A stretch of DNA of 64,000 bases from Peptoniphilus senegalensis JC140 (GTDB lineage Bacteria > Bacillota > Clostridia > Tissierellales > Peptoniphilaceae): the NCBI RefSeq assembly GCF_000321025.1, contig NZ_HE610718.1:390021-454020 (forward strand). The letters are read 5' to 3'. This document shows positions 6,814 through 15,250 of the stretch, piece after piece (the first letter of the stretch is position 1; each line of letters opens with the position of its first letter). A model generated the notes under the pieces. It made no database searches. It was not told the DNA's origin and saw nothing but the letters and a program-made list of their open reading frames with translations. The translations under genes and the position numbers were made by a program.

Positions 6814-7854
6814 ATGAAAAAAACATGGTTAGTATTACTCCTTGCAATGCTAATGACTCTTACTGCTTGTGGCGGTAACAAAAAAGAAGAGGCAAAGGCT
6901 GAAGGAGAAAAAAATGCAATTGAAGAGTTGAAAATTCAATTTGTTCCATCAAGAGAGCCTGAAGAAATTGTAACTCAAACTGAACCTTTAAAGGAAATCT
7001 TAAAGGCTAAGCTTGCTGAAAAAGGTTATGATGTTAAAAATATTGACATCACAGTTGGAACTAACTACGAAGCGACTGGTGAAGCTCTAAGTGCTGGTAC
7101 AGTTGATGTTGGATTTATCCCTGGCGGAACTTATGCAATCTATGACGATGGTGCTGAAGTTCTTCTTACTGCAACTAGAAAGGGACTTTCTGTTGACTCT
7201 GACAATCCAAAAGACTGGAATGACAAGAAACCTACTGAACAAGTTGACGAACAAGTGAACTTCTATAGAGCTCTTGTAATTGCTGGACCTTCTGAAAAGG
7301 GTAAAGAACTTGCAGCTAAAGTAAATAATGGCGGAGAATTAACTTGGGAAGATCTTTCAAGTGCTAAATGGTCTGTAATGGGTTCATCTTCTTCTGCTGG
7401 TTACATCTACCCATACCTTTGGTTACAAAAGAATTATGAAAAGGGTCTAACTGACCTCCCATCTATTGTGCAATCTGATTCTTATCCATCATCTATGGCA
7501 AGACTTGCTTCTGGTCAAGTTGATGTAATGGTTGGCTTTGCAGATGTTAGAATTGACAACGCCGAAAAATGGCAAAGTGAATTTAAAAAATCCGCATCAA
7601 TCTGGGATGAAACTAATGTAATTGGCGTTACTGATAAAATTTTCAACGACACAATTTCAGTTTCTAAAAACTCAGAAATTATGACAGATGAATTTAAAAA
7701 AGCTCTTTCTGATTCCTTCATCGAAATTGGAAATACTGAAGAAGGTAAAAAGATTATTTCAATTTACAGCCACGAAGGCTACCAAGTTGCAAAAGATTCT
7801 GATTACGATGGCGAAAGAGAAGCACAAAACCTTTTAAAAGAACTTAAAAACTAA
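6814..7854 (+). CDS. phnD: Phosphonate-type ABC transporter substrate-binding lipoprotein
   Basis: This 346-residue lipoprotein has a signal peptide with lipobox LTAC-G near residue 20, followed by a Lys/Glu-rich linker. The mature part is a PhnD-type periplasmic-binding fold (EELKIQFVPSREPEEI, AGTVDVGFIPGGTYAIYDDG, GSSSSAGYIYPYLWL, SGQVDVMVGFADV). The ATG at 6814 is used because TTGGAGG lies 8 nt upstream; an earlier in-frame ATG has no such site. It delivers the ligand to PhnC/PhnE1/PhnE2 encoded just downstream. Family members bind phosphonates, phosphite or phosphate esters; the ligand here is unknown. A terminator after the gene probably makes phnD the most abundant product. Confidence 0.88.
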   Translation: MKKTWLVLLLAMLMTLTACGGNKKEEAKAEGEKNAIEELKIQFVPSREPEEIVTQTEPLKEILKAKLAEKGYDVKNIDITVGTNYEATGEALSAGTVDVGFIPGGTYAIYDDGAEVLLTATRKGLSVDSDNPKDWNDKKPTEQVDEQVNFYRALVIAGPSEKGKELAAKVNNGGELTWEDLSSAKWSVMGSSSSAGYIYPYLWLQKNYEKGLTDLPSIVQSDSYPSSMARLASGQVDVMVGFADVRIDNAEKWQSEFKKSASIWDETNVIGVTDKIFNDTISVSKNSEIMTDEFKKALSDSFIEIGNTEEGKKIISIYSHEGYQVAKDSDYDGEREAQNLLKELKN

Positions 7855-7916
7855 TAAAGTTATTTTATTTGTCTAAATAAAATTTTTTAATCTTTTAAGA
7901 GAATATGAAAATTAAG

Positions 7917-7946
7917 AAAGGGCTTCAAAATTGAAGCTCTTTTTTA
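7917..7946 (+). terminator. Intercistronic terminator between phnD and phnC
   Basis: AAAGGGCTTC (7917-7926) pairs with GAAGCTCTTT (7933-7942) around a 6-nt loop and runs into T residues, 12 nt before the phnC start. Partial read-through would give excess binding protein over transporter. Confidence 0.75.
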
Positions 7947-7957
7947 TAAGGAGTATT

Positions 7958-8722
7958 ATGATTGAATTTAAGAATGTAGATAAAGTATATCCTGGTGGAT
8001 TTAAGGCTCTAAAAGACATTAATTTAACTATTGCCGATGGCGAATTTGTTGCCATAATAGGACGAAGTGGTGCCGGCAAGTCCACTTTAATTAGAACTAT
8101 AAATAAGATGCACGACATAAATTCTGGGACACTTACTGTGGATGGAGTTGATGTTAAAAGTTTAAAGGGAAAGGAACTTAGAAAGTTTAGGAGAAATATT
8201 GGCATGATTTTCCAATCCTTTAACTTAGTTGAAAGAATTTCTGTAATAAAAAATGTCATGTCTTCCTTTGTTCCTGATTTGAATCTATTTCAATCTATTT
8301 TCGGAGTCTACCCAAAGGAATGCAAGATAAAAGCCCTTGAAGCTCTTGAACAAGTTGACATCTTGGACAAGGCTTTTGAAAGAGCCGATAATCTTTCTGG
8401 CGGACAACAACAAAGAGTTGCTCTAGCAAGAACTCTTGTGCAAAACCCAAGCATTATCCTTGCTGACGAGCCTGTTGCGAGCCTTGACCCCGTTACAGCA
8501 AGACAAGTTATGGATTATTTTAAAAAGATTAACGAAAATCTTGGCATAACAATTCTTTTAAATATTCACCACGTAGAACTTGCCCTTGAATATGCCACAA
8601 AAGTTCTTGGCGTTCGTGACGGCGAAATAATTTATTATGGACCTTCCAAAGATGTTGATGACAAAGTTTTAAAATCTATTTACGGAGATTCCTTTGAAGA
8701 GATAAAAATGGAGGAAATATGA
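7958..8722 (+). CDS. phnC: Phosphonate-type ABC transporter ATPase
   Basis: This 254-residue ABC ATPase has Walker A GRSGAGKST, the signature LSGGQQQRVALAR, Walker B ILADEPVASLD and the switch His in LLNIHHVELA. The insert between Walker A and signature (NVMSSFVPDLNLFQSIF) is typical of PhnC. The start at 7958 follows AAGGAG; an upstream in-frame ATG lies in the terminator. It overlaps phnE1 by 4 bp. Confidence 0.9.
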   Translation: MIEFKNVDKVYPGGFKALKDINLTIADGEFVAIIGRSGAGKSTLIRTINKMHDINSGTLTVDGVDVKSLKGKELRKFRRNIGMIFQSFNLVERISVIKNVMSSFVPDLNLFQSIFGVYPKECKIKALEALEQVDILDKAFERADNLSGGQQQRVALARTLVQNPSIILADEPVASLDPVTARQVMDYFKKINENLGITILLNIHHVELALEYATKVLGVRDGEIIYYGPSKDVDDKVLKSIYGDSFEEIKMEEI

Positions 8723-9540
8723 ACCTCTACTACAAAATTTTTAAACCAAAAAAATATATAACAAGTTCAGGAAAAGAAATTTATGAATATCCTGGTTTTA
8801 CTATTCCAATAATAATTGCTTTGATATTATTTACGGCACTTTCAGTTAAAGTAACAGGATTTTCATTGAACACTTTGATAAAAAATTTCCACAAACTTTT
8901 TGCAATATTATCGCCAATGTTTAAGCCAAACTTTTCCTATTTCTCTTCAGTGGTGGGACCACTTTTAGACACAATAAAGATGTCCTTCTTGGGCTCCTTT
9001 CTCGGTGCAATTGTTGCTGTTCCCTTTGCTTTTTTGGCATCTCATAATATGGTCAAGAGCAAAATTATTAACTGGATTGTAAAACTATTATTTTCAATTC
9101 TTCGTACAATTCCAACACTTGTGTCTGCACTTATAGCTACTTATGTATTTGGACTTGGCGCCTTTGCAGGTACTGTTGCAATCTTTTTATTTTCCTTCTC
9201 CTATGTTGGAAAACTAACTTACGAACAAATTGAAACAGTTAACATGGGAGCTTTTGAGGCGATGATATCCATGGGCTTTACTAGAGCAATGGCATTTTTT
9301 AAATCTATTGTGCCAGAAATTTTGCCTTTTTACCTTTCAACGGCTCTTTACAACTTTGAAGGTAACGTCAGATACGCTGCCATCCTTGGTTATGTAGGAG
9401 CAGGTGGATTAGGTCTACTTATTAACGAAAACATTAACTGGAGAGATTATAACCGCGTTGGTATGATACTTTTGACACTGCTTGTAACAGTATTTGTCAT
9501 AGAAAATATCAGTGCACACTTTAGAAGAAAGTTGAATTAA
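8719..9540 (+). CDS. phnE: Phosphonate-type ABC transporter permease 1
   Basis: This 273-residue inner-membrane permease has about six hydrophobic segments. The ABC-coupling (EAA) region reads EAMISMGFTRAMAFFKSIVPEILPFYLS, and the C-terminal half carries AILGYVGAGGLGLLINENI, characteristic of PhnE. It starts with ATG overlapping the phnC stop and is followed after 1 bp by a second permease. The two presumably form a heterodimeric channel. Confidence 0.88.
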   Translation: MNLYYKIFKPKKYITSSGKEIYEYPGFTIPIIIALILFTALSVKVTGFSLNTLIKNFHKLFAILSPMFKPNFSYFSSVVGPLLDTIKMSFLGSFLGAIVAVPFAFLASHNMVKSKIINWIVKLLFSILRTIPTLVSALIATYVFGLGAFAGTVAIFLFSFSYVGKLTYEQIETVNMGAFEAMISMGFTRAMAFFKSIVPEILPFYLSTALYNFEGNVRYAAILGYVGAGGLGLLINENINWRDYNRVGMILLTLLVTVFVIENISAHFRRKLN

Positions 9541-9541
9541 T

Positions 9542-10354
9542 ATGTCAGAAAAAGTAATACAAAAATTAAAATCTGAACCTAAAAATCATGGATATATTTT
9601 CATGATAATCGCCATAGTTTTATTTATGATAATTTGGTCCTCAAATGTAATTAATTTTGAGTCTGCAACAAAAGAAGGCATGGACGTTGCAAAAAATATA
9701 ATAAAGGGCATTTTAAGTCCAAAAAGAGAAATGCTATTTAATTTGACAAAAAAGGGCGTTCCTTATCTTTTGCTTGAGACAATATGTATTGCCTTTTTGG
9801 GCACTCTCGTTGGCTCAATAATTGCAATTCCCCTAAGCTTTTTGGCTTCATCAAATATTGTTGCTGCCCCAATAGCTTACCTTGTGAGAATTCTTATAAT
9901 ATTAATAAGGACAATCCCATCAATAGTTTATGGTCTGATGTTTATAAGAGTTACAGGCCCTGGACCCTTTGCCGGACTCATGACTATGAGCTTTACCTCA
10001 ATAGGGATGCTTACAAAATTATTTTCCGACAACATTATGAACTTAAACAAGTCCATACTTGAGTCCTTCTCATCAATAGGTGCAACAACTTTCCAAAAAA
10101 TTCGCTTTGGAATAATTCCGCAACTTTGGGCAAACTTTGCATCTACAACAATTTATCGTTTCGACATAAATTTAAGAGACGCAGCAGTCCTTGGACTCGT
10201 TGGTGCCGGAGGTATAGGCTCTCCACTTATGTTTGCCATAAATTCCTACAAGTGGCAAGAAGTTGGTGCAATCCTTTTAGGACTTATTATTCTAGTTTTA
10301 TTTATAGAATTTTTCTCAACAAAGATTAGAGCAAAATTAGTAGGTGAAAAATGA
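9542..10354 (+). CDS. phnE: Phosphonate-type ABC transporter permease 2
   Basis: This 270-residue PhnE paralogue has an N-terminal membrane helix, an EAA-like loop (ESFSSIGATTFQKIRFGIIPQLWA) and AAVLGLVGAGGIGSPLMFAI. It is collinear with but clearly diverged from permease 1, so this is an old duplication rather than a recent repeat. The gene overlaps the downstream nucleotidase start by 4 bp (ATGA), so transporter and enzyme are translationally coupled. Confidence 0.88.
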   Translation: MSEKVIQKLKSEPKNHGYIFMIIAIVLFMIIWSSNVINFESATKEGMDVAKNIIKGILSPKREMLFNLTKKGVPYLLLETICIAFLGTLVGSIIAIPLSFLASSNIVAAPIAYLVRILIILIRTIPSIVYGLMFIRVTGPGPFAGLMTMSFTSIGMLTKLFSDNIMNLNKSILESFSSIGATTFQKIRFGIIPQLWANFASTTIYRFDINLRDAAVLGLVGAGGIGSPLMFAINSYKWQEVGAILLGLIILVLFIEFFSTKIRAKLVGEK

Positions 10355-11790
10355 AAATAAAAATAATTCATACATCCGATTTACATGGATATTTTTTCCC
10401 CACAGATTATTTGGATAGAGAGAGAAAAGCTACTGGCTATCTCTCTCTTTTAAACAATATCAAAAAAGATGAATTTACAATTTTAACTGACGGAGGCGAC
10501 ACCCTTCAGGGTTCATCCTTTGCCTACTATGTAAAAGAATTTTTAGACTCAGATATAATAGCAGACATAATGCAAAATGTTGACTACTACACCCTTGGTA
10601 ATCACGATTTTAATTATGGTTACGATTATTTAAAATCTTATGTAGAAAATATGAAGGGGAAATTACTTTGTGCAAATGTCACTGACAAAACTTCTCATAT
10701 AAAATTTTCTCCCTATGCCATAAAAGAAATAGAGAGCTATAAAGTTGGCATAGCCGGCATTGTCACAGACTGGGTAAATCTTTGGGAAAGAAAAGAAAAT
10801 TTAGAAAATTTTGAAATAAGAGATGCCTTTAGCGCTGCCAAGGAAGTTTTAAAAAAATTAAAAGAAGAAAAAACTGATTTTAATATTTTAATTTATCACG
10901 GCGGCTACGAGATAGATTTAAAGACTGGCAAAAAATTATCAGACACAAGTGAAAATGTTGGTGGAAAAATCGCAAATGAGCTTGACTACGACTTAATCCT
11001 CGCTGGGCACCAACATATGGAATTATCTGGCGAGATCAATAAGACCTTTGCCGTAGAAAGTCCTGCCAATGGAATGAAGGCTGCCATGATAGAAATAGAA
11101 ACTGGCGAGAAAAAAGTTTCTGCATCCTTTATAGAGCCAAAACTTGGAGAAAATTCTTTAGAAGAAAAATATAGAGATGTAGAAGAAAAGGTGCAAGACT
11201 ATTTAGATGAGCCAATTGCAAGGCTTTCTCGTGACTATCTTCCTGATGATAAAATAAATATGGCAATAGAAGGGTCTGATCTTTCCGATTTAATAAATAA
11301 AATCCAACTTGAATACACTAGCGCCGATATTTCAATCACTTCCTTTGCCAATGTGATTACTGGGTTCAAAAAAAATCTAACTACTAGAGATGTATTAAAC
11401 ACTTACAGATTTCCAAACACAGCTCTAGTCCTTGAAATTGACGGCAAAACTCTAAGAGAAGCTCTCGAACAAAACTACACATACATTGAGTATGATGGAA
11501 ATTACAAAATTTCAAAAAGATTTTTGGAACCTAAGGAAGAACACTACAACTTTGATTTCTTTTATGGAATAGATTTTGATCTCGACTTAAAAAAAGAAGC
11601 TGGACAAAGGATTGGAAAAATTTATTTTAAGGGAAGAGAAGTTGTAGATGATGACAAATTTTCCATCGTAATGAATAATTATAGGGCAACGGGAGCTGGT
11701 GGCTTTGATATGTATAAAAATCTCAAAGTCTTAAAAAATTATGACAAAGAAATATCGGAAATATTATTAGATTATTTTAGAAATTTATAA
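10351..11790 (+). CDS. 5'-nucleotidase/cyclic phosphodiesterase family metallophosphoesterase, cytoplasmic
   Basis: This 479-residue UshA/CpdB-family enzyme has an N-terminal calcineurin-type domain with HTSDLHGYFFP, GGDTLQGS, LGNHDFNYG, IYHGG and LAGHQHME as metal ligands, and a C-terminal nucleotide-binding domain (from about residue 280, with ATGAGGFDMYKN). Most family members are exported, but this one begins MKIKIIHTSDLHG with no signal peptide, so it should act in the cytosol. Being the last gene of the phn operon and overlapping phnE2, it probably dephosphorylates what the transporter imports. The enzyme class is clear; its exact substrate (nucleotide, cyclic nucleotide or other phosphoester) is not. 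Confidence 0.85.
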   Translation: MKIKIIHTSDLHGYFFPTDYLDRERKATGYLSLLNNIKKDEFTILTDGGDTLQGSSFAYYVKEFLDSDIIADIMQNVDYYTLGNHDFNYGYDYLKSYVENMKGKLLCANVTDKTSHIKFSPYAIKEIESYKVGIAGIVTDWVNLWERKENLENFEIRDAFSAAKEVLKKLKEEKTDFNILIYHGGYEIDLKTGKKLSDTSENVGGKIANELDYDLILAGHQHMELSGEINKTFAVESPANGMKAAMIEIETGEKKVSASFIEPKLGENSLEEKYRDVEEKVQDYLDEPIARLSRDYLPDDKINMAIEGSDLSDLINKIQLEYTSADISITSFANVITGFKKNLTTRDVLNTYRFPNTALVLEIDGKTLREALEQNYTYIEYDGNYKISKRFLEPKEEHYNFDFFYGIDFDLDLKKEAGQRIGKIYFKGREVVDDDKFSIVMNNYRATGAGGFDMYKNLKVLKNYDKEISEILLDYFRNL

Positions 11791-11800
11791 TTATTGAATC

Positions 11801-11830
11801 GAGACTTGGACAAAGCAAGTCTCTTTTTTT
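11801..11830 (+). terminator. Terminator of the phn operon
   Basis: GAGACTTG pairs with CAAGTCTC around a 7-nt loop, followed by seven T residues. Confidence 0.9.
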
Positions 11831-11870
11831 ATTTTTAGAAAATTGCGTGAATTTGAAAAAATGCAAAAAA

Positions 11871-11892
11871 ATAAGACAGTCGCCTGTCTTAT
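11871..11892 (-). terminator. Terminator of the SLH-protein gene
   Basis: ATAAGACAG and CTGTCTTAT form a 9-bp stem with a 4-nt loop, followed by TTTTTTT on the minus strand. The stem contains the last codon and stop of the gene. Confidence 0.9.
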
Positions 11893-12551
11893 TCGTAGAG
11901 ATTTCTGCTTCCAAATTTAATTTTACTATTATTTAGAGCTTTCTTTTGTGGATAGTTGTAATTAGAAATCATCGACCTAAAGAGCGTAGCCGCTTCTGAT
12001 CTCCTAATTGATCTTCTAGGATAGAAATTTCCATCAGAGTAGCCTCTTAGTATTCCTGCATCGACTAAGGCGCCTACATAACCTCTTGCCGATTCACTAA
12101 TTTTGGCTCTGTCTCCAAACTCATTAGTTGCGCCCTCCTTTTGTGGCAATGAATAGACATAGCCAAGGATTTCTGCAACCTCTTCTCTTGTAATTTCTCT
12201 CTCTGGATTTAACTTTCCCGTATTTGGTGTAATATACCCTGCCTTGATGCCCTTAGCTACATCGCTATAAAACCAGTCAGAAGTGTTTACATCAGAAAAA
12301 GTTACTGTGTAAGTCTTGTCATAGCCTGCCAAAGAATTTACTGTGGCGTAAAACTCAACTCTAGTCATGTTTTCGTTTGGTTTAAACGTATTGTCCTCAT
12401 AGCCTGACATAATTCCCTTGTCAGTTATAAAATCAACAGATGATTCTGCCCAATGACCCCTTGTGTCTCTAAAGGATTTTGCAAATACAGTGCTTGTTAA
12501 AATCAATGCTGTGGAGATAATGATCAATGAAGTCTTTTTAAAAATCTTCAT
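11889..12551 (-). CDS. Secreted SLH-domain protein
   Basis: The protein is 220 residues with a Sec signal peptide (KKTSLIIISTALILTSTVFA). It consists almost entirely of three S-layer-homology repeats: FRDTRGHWAESSVDFITDKG, FSDVNTSDWFYSDVAKGIKAG and the third ending GILRGYSDGNFYPRRSIRRSEAA, each with its 'TR.E' tail (MTRVEF, ITREEV, RRSEAA). SLH repeats bind pyruvylated secondary wall polymer, so this would be a surface-bound protein with no separate effector domain. The start at 12551 has GAAGGTG upstream; a GTG three codons earlier is less likely. It may plug or pace the cell-wall surface layer; function is inference. Confidence 0.85.
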   Translation of the reverse strand: MKIFKKTSLIIISTALILTSTVFAKSFRDTRGHWAESSVDFITDKGIMSGYEDNTFKPNENMTRVEFYATVNSLAGYDKTYTVTFSDVNTSDWFYSDVAKGIKAGYITPNTGKLNPEREITREEVAEILGYVYSLPQKEGATNEFGDRAKISESARGYVGALVDAGILRGYSDGNFYPRRSIRRSEAATLFRSMISNYNYPQKKALNNSKIKFGSRNLYE

Positions 12552-13004
12552 TTTTATCACCTTCAGTATTATTATAACTTAATAATCTCTTTTTGAAACA
12601 TAATCTATTTTAAGTTTATGTTACAAAGAATTCTTATTGTAATATTGCTGAAATATTGCCTCTATCGTCTTAATTTGGGGATTTATTCTCGATGGTAGTT
12701 TTAATATTATTTATAAAATATTTTAATTTTTTGCAAAATAAAAGAGAACAGATTATGTAAATTTATAACTGTTCTCTAAGGGAAGAAAAAAGATGATGAA
12801 GTTTTCACTTCATGTATATTTTACTTTAGTTAATTATTTTTGTCAAGCCTTTATGAAAATATTTTCAAAAAATTTTTTCATAATTTAAAGCCTTTTAAAT
12901 CCTATTATTTACACAAATTAAATGTTTTTTTAAAGATATTATGAATATATTTGCACAGATTACTTTATTATCTTTTTATGGTAGAATGTAGTTGAGGTGA
13001 TATT
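12552..13004. other. AT-rich intergenic region with one inverted repeat
   Basis: This stretch lies between two divergent genes and presumably holds both promoters. I see no convincing gene. A long-loop inverted repeat, GAGAACAG (12744-12751) and CTGTTCTC (12769-12776), is followed by T-rich sequence on the minus strand. A 31-codon ATG frame from 12793 is probably chance. Confidence 0.5.
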
Positions 13005-13523
13005 TTGTTAAAAGATATAATTTTAAAGAGAAGAACAGTTAGAAAATATAAAGATAAAGAAGTTGACAGAGAAAAACTAGAAGAACTTTTGATGTACGCA
13101 TCTATGGGCCCATCAAATGGCAACTCCCATCCCGTTGAATTTATAATTGTAGATGACAAAGATAAAATTGAAGAACTTTCAAATATGGATTCCTTTGCAA
13201 CTTTATACCTAAAAGATGCTCCAGTCCTTGTAATAGTAATAGCAAACACAGACATTTGCAAAACTTGGGTAGAAGAAGCATCCCTTACAGCAGCTTATCT
13301 TCAACTACTTCTTGAAGAAGAAGGGCTTTCATCTTCTTGGATAAATGTAAAAGAAGGAAACACTGCTGGTAGAATTTCTTACGAAGAATATTTTGCTGAA
13401 AACTTTGGTGTAAAAAAACCTTACAGGGCTCAATGTATAATTCCTATTGGCTATAAAAAATCTGGCACAAAAGACCACGAAGAATTTGATATATCTTCAA
13501 AAGTCCACTACAATAAGTTCTAA
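13005..13523 (+). CDS. Nitroreductase-family flavoprotein
   Basis: This 172-residue protein has the FMN-binding start of nitroreductases (LKRRTVRKYKDKEVDREKLEELLMYASMGPSNGN) and the later WVEEASLTAAYLQLLLEEEGLSSSW segment that packs on the flavin. It should use NAD(P)H to reduce nitro compounds, quinones or similar. It is a short family member, as in many anaerobes. The start is TTG at 13005 behind GAGGTGA; no ATG is available. It is monocistronic, with terminators downstream at 13568 and 13613. Confidence 0.85.
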   Translation: MLKDIILKRRTVRKYKDKEVDREKLEELLMYASMGPSNGNSHPVEFIIVDDKDKIEELSNMDSFATLYLKDAPVLVIVIANTDICKTWVEEASLTAAYLQLLLEEEGLSSSWINVKEGNTAGRISYEEYFAENFGVKKPYRAQCIIPIGYKKSGTKDHEEFDISSKVHYNKF

Positions 13524-13567
13524 AATTTTTATAAAATGTAAAATTTTTATTAACATGAAAAATAATT

Positions 13568-13593
13568 AAATCCAGTTCGCCGGATTTTTTTTA
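13568..13593 (+). terminator. Terminator after the nitroreductase gene
   Basis: AAATCC and GGATTT form a short stem around AGTTCGCC, followed by eight T residues. Confidence 0.75.
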
Positions 13594-13612
13594 CTAAAAT
13601 ATGAAAGTGTAT

Positions 13613-13654
13613 AAAAAAAGATTCTCCTTAATATCATACAGGTGAATCTTTTTT
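13613..13654. terminator. Bidirectional terminator between convergent genes
   Basis: AAAAAAGATTC and GAATCTTTTTT form the arms; A/T runs on both sides allow use from either strand, here mainly for the DUF1002 gene on the minus strand. Confidence 0.75.
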
Positions 13655-13665
13655 ACTATCTTAAA

Positions 13666-14529
13666 TTATTTAAAAAGTGAAACTATAAAGTCGATAAATT
13701 TTTCTAAAAAGCTCTTTGTATTTTCAACAGCTTTTTCTCCTTCAGGAGAGTTTAAAAATTTTGATGCCTTGTCTTTGTATTTAACAGCAGTATCTGCTAG
13801 TCTATTCCAATCTACATCTGCATCTTTCATGTTATTAAATAAACTTACGAGCTTGTCCTCTTGGCTCTTTGTCAAGTTGATGTCATAGTTATTTGTTACA
13901 TTTTCTATAATAAGTCTAACTTCATTTTCATCTTTAGGCATATTTTTTGCCATGGCATCTTTCACTTGATAAATTATGTCATTAGTCTTTTCATCGCCAA
14001 GCTCTTCAGAAAGTTTTGTTTGCACAACTAATTCTTCGTTGGCAACTTTTTTCAAGTCTTCTGGGAGCTTCTTGCCTGTATTTTCTTCATAAGATTTTAA
14101 AATACCAGTTAGGGCAGCTGTGCCGCTTACCTTTCCTGGTGCCGTTACATAAATGTCGGCATCTTCTATTCCCACAGTGTTAAGGGCATTTAAAAAGGCC
14201 TCTTCTCCTACAACTCTGATGTTGTCTGAAAGTTCAATATTTATCCCACTGCCAGCTTTTTTGTATCTAACTATAGCTGATGAAATTGCCTTATTTCCTA
14301 TTTCCTTTGAAGAAAGAACATCGCCTAAATATTTGTACTCTTCCTTATTTGTTACTTCAATAATCTTTGCATTTTCATCTGCCTTCATATCACGAAGCAT
14401 TTCACTTTTTTGCTCTTCCTTTAAATCAGCTCCAAGAGTTACTATTTCATCGCCTTCCTTGGCAAAAACTACACTTGGTAGCATCAAAATTGAAAGTAAG
14501 GCAACCATAATTTTATTTTTAATTTTCAT
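13666..14529 (-). CDS. Secreted DUF1002-family protein
   Basis: The protein is 287 residues. A Sec signal peptide (MVALLSILMLPSVVFA) is followed by a DUF1002-type region (EIVTLGADLKEEQKSEMLRDM, then VTNKEEYKYLGDVLSSKEIGNKAISSA and APGKVSGTAALTGI), which fits the family throughout. The C-terminal 30 residues (SFLEKFIDFIVSLFK) are amphipathic. DUF1002 proteins are exported in many Firmicutes and have no established function. The ATG at 14529 has GGAGGA upstream. Monocistronic. Confidence 0.8.
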   Translation of the reverse strand: MKIKNKIMVALLSILMLPSVVFAKEGDEIVTLGADLKEEQKSEMLRDMKADENAKIIEVTNKEEYKYLGDVLSSKEIGNKAISSAIVRYKKAGSGINIELSDNIRVVGEEAFLNALNTVGIEDADIYVTAPGKVSGTAALTGILKSYEENTGKKLPEDLKKVANEELVVQTKLSEELGDEKTNDIIYQVKDAMAKNMPKDENEVRLIIENVTNNYDINLTKSQEDKLVSLFNNMKDADVDWNRLADTAVKYKDKASKFLNSPEGEKAVENTKSFLEKFIDFIVSLFK

Positions 14530-14622
14530 AATCTCCTCCGTTTTTTTATACTAACATTAGTATATGTATAATATTTAAAAATTATGTGAAATTTTTTACT
14601 ATCAATTAAACACAATTAAAAA

Positions 14623-14642
14623 AAGAGCTCTCCCAAGCTCTT
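14623..14642 (-). terminator. Terminator of the tig-clpPX-lon-engB block
   Basis: AAGAGCT and AGCTCTT form a stem followed by a long T run on the minus strand, 8 nt past the engB stop codon. Confidence 0.8.
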
Positions 14643-14650
14643 ATTTTACT

Positions 14651-15250
14651 TTATTTTTCCTTGTGAAAGCTCAATATATCTTCAAAGATAAACCACATAT
14701 CCTTGACTTCATCTTTTTGTGATGAAGAGAATGGGATTATATTTTCTCTGTGCTCAACGCCAAGTTTTTTTGCAATCACAGAAATATGTTTATCCAATTG
14801 TGATTTTTTTATTTTATCCTTTTTTGTTGCAATGACTATGCCTGAAAAGCCTGAGTGAATAATGTAGTCATACATTTGCTTATCCAAAGCAGTTGGCTCA
14901 TGTCTAATATCCACCAAGAGAATTGTCTCCAAAAGATTTTCTCTATTCTCAAGGTATCTGTTGATTATGCCTGCCCACTTTTCCTTTTCAGTCTTTGCAA
15001 CTTTTGCGTAGCCGTAACCAGGTAAATCCACAAGGCGAAGGTCATCATTTACCTTATAAAAATTAATTGTCCTAGTTTTTCCCGGCGTGGAAGATGTCCT
15101 CGCAAGATTTTTTCTATTTAACATGGCATTTATAAAAGATGACTTTCCCACATTAGACCTTCCTGCAAAAGCAAATTCAGGAAGATTTGCCACAGGATAT
15201 TGTTTTTCCAAAACTGCAACTTTTTCTAGTTCTGCTTTACTTATCTTCAC
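14651..15250 (-). CDS. engB: Ribosome biogenesis GTP-binding protein EngB/YsxC
   Basis: This small GTPase of about 199 residues is needed for 50S subunit assembly. It shows G1 GRSNVGKSS, the switch region ARTSSTPGKTRTINFY, G3 LVDLPGYGYAKV, G4 ATKKDKIKK and G5 PFSSSQK. The likely start is the GTG at 15250 (VKISKAELEK), 5 nt after AGGTGA; a GTG three codons earlier is possible. It overlaps the end of lon and is translationally coupled to it, as in many Firmicutes where lon and ysxC are neighbours. Confidence 0.95.
   Translation of the reverse strand: MKISKAELEKVAVLEKQYPVANLPEFAFAGRSNVGKSSFINAMLNRKNLARTSSTPGKTRTINFYKVNDDLRLVDLPGYGYAKVAKTEKEKWAGIINRYLENRENLLETILLVDIRHEPTALDKQMYDYIIHSGFSGIVIATKKDKIKKSQLDKHISVIAKKLGVEHRENIIPFSSSQKDEVKDMWFIFEDILSFHKEK

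Noticed and set aside
9784-10329. Plus-strand frames inside phnE2
   Set aside because: They are out-of-frame shadows of a permease with full family motifs.
12793-12888. 31-codon ATG frame (MMKFSLHVYF...) in the gap before the nitroreductase gene
   Set aside because: Weak ribosome binding site, ordinary AT-rich composition and no motif; treated as chance.
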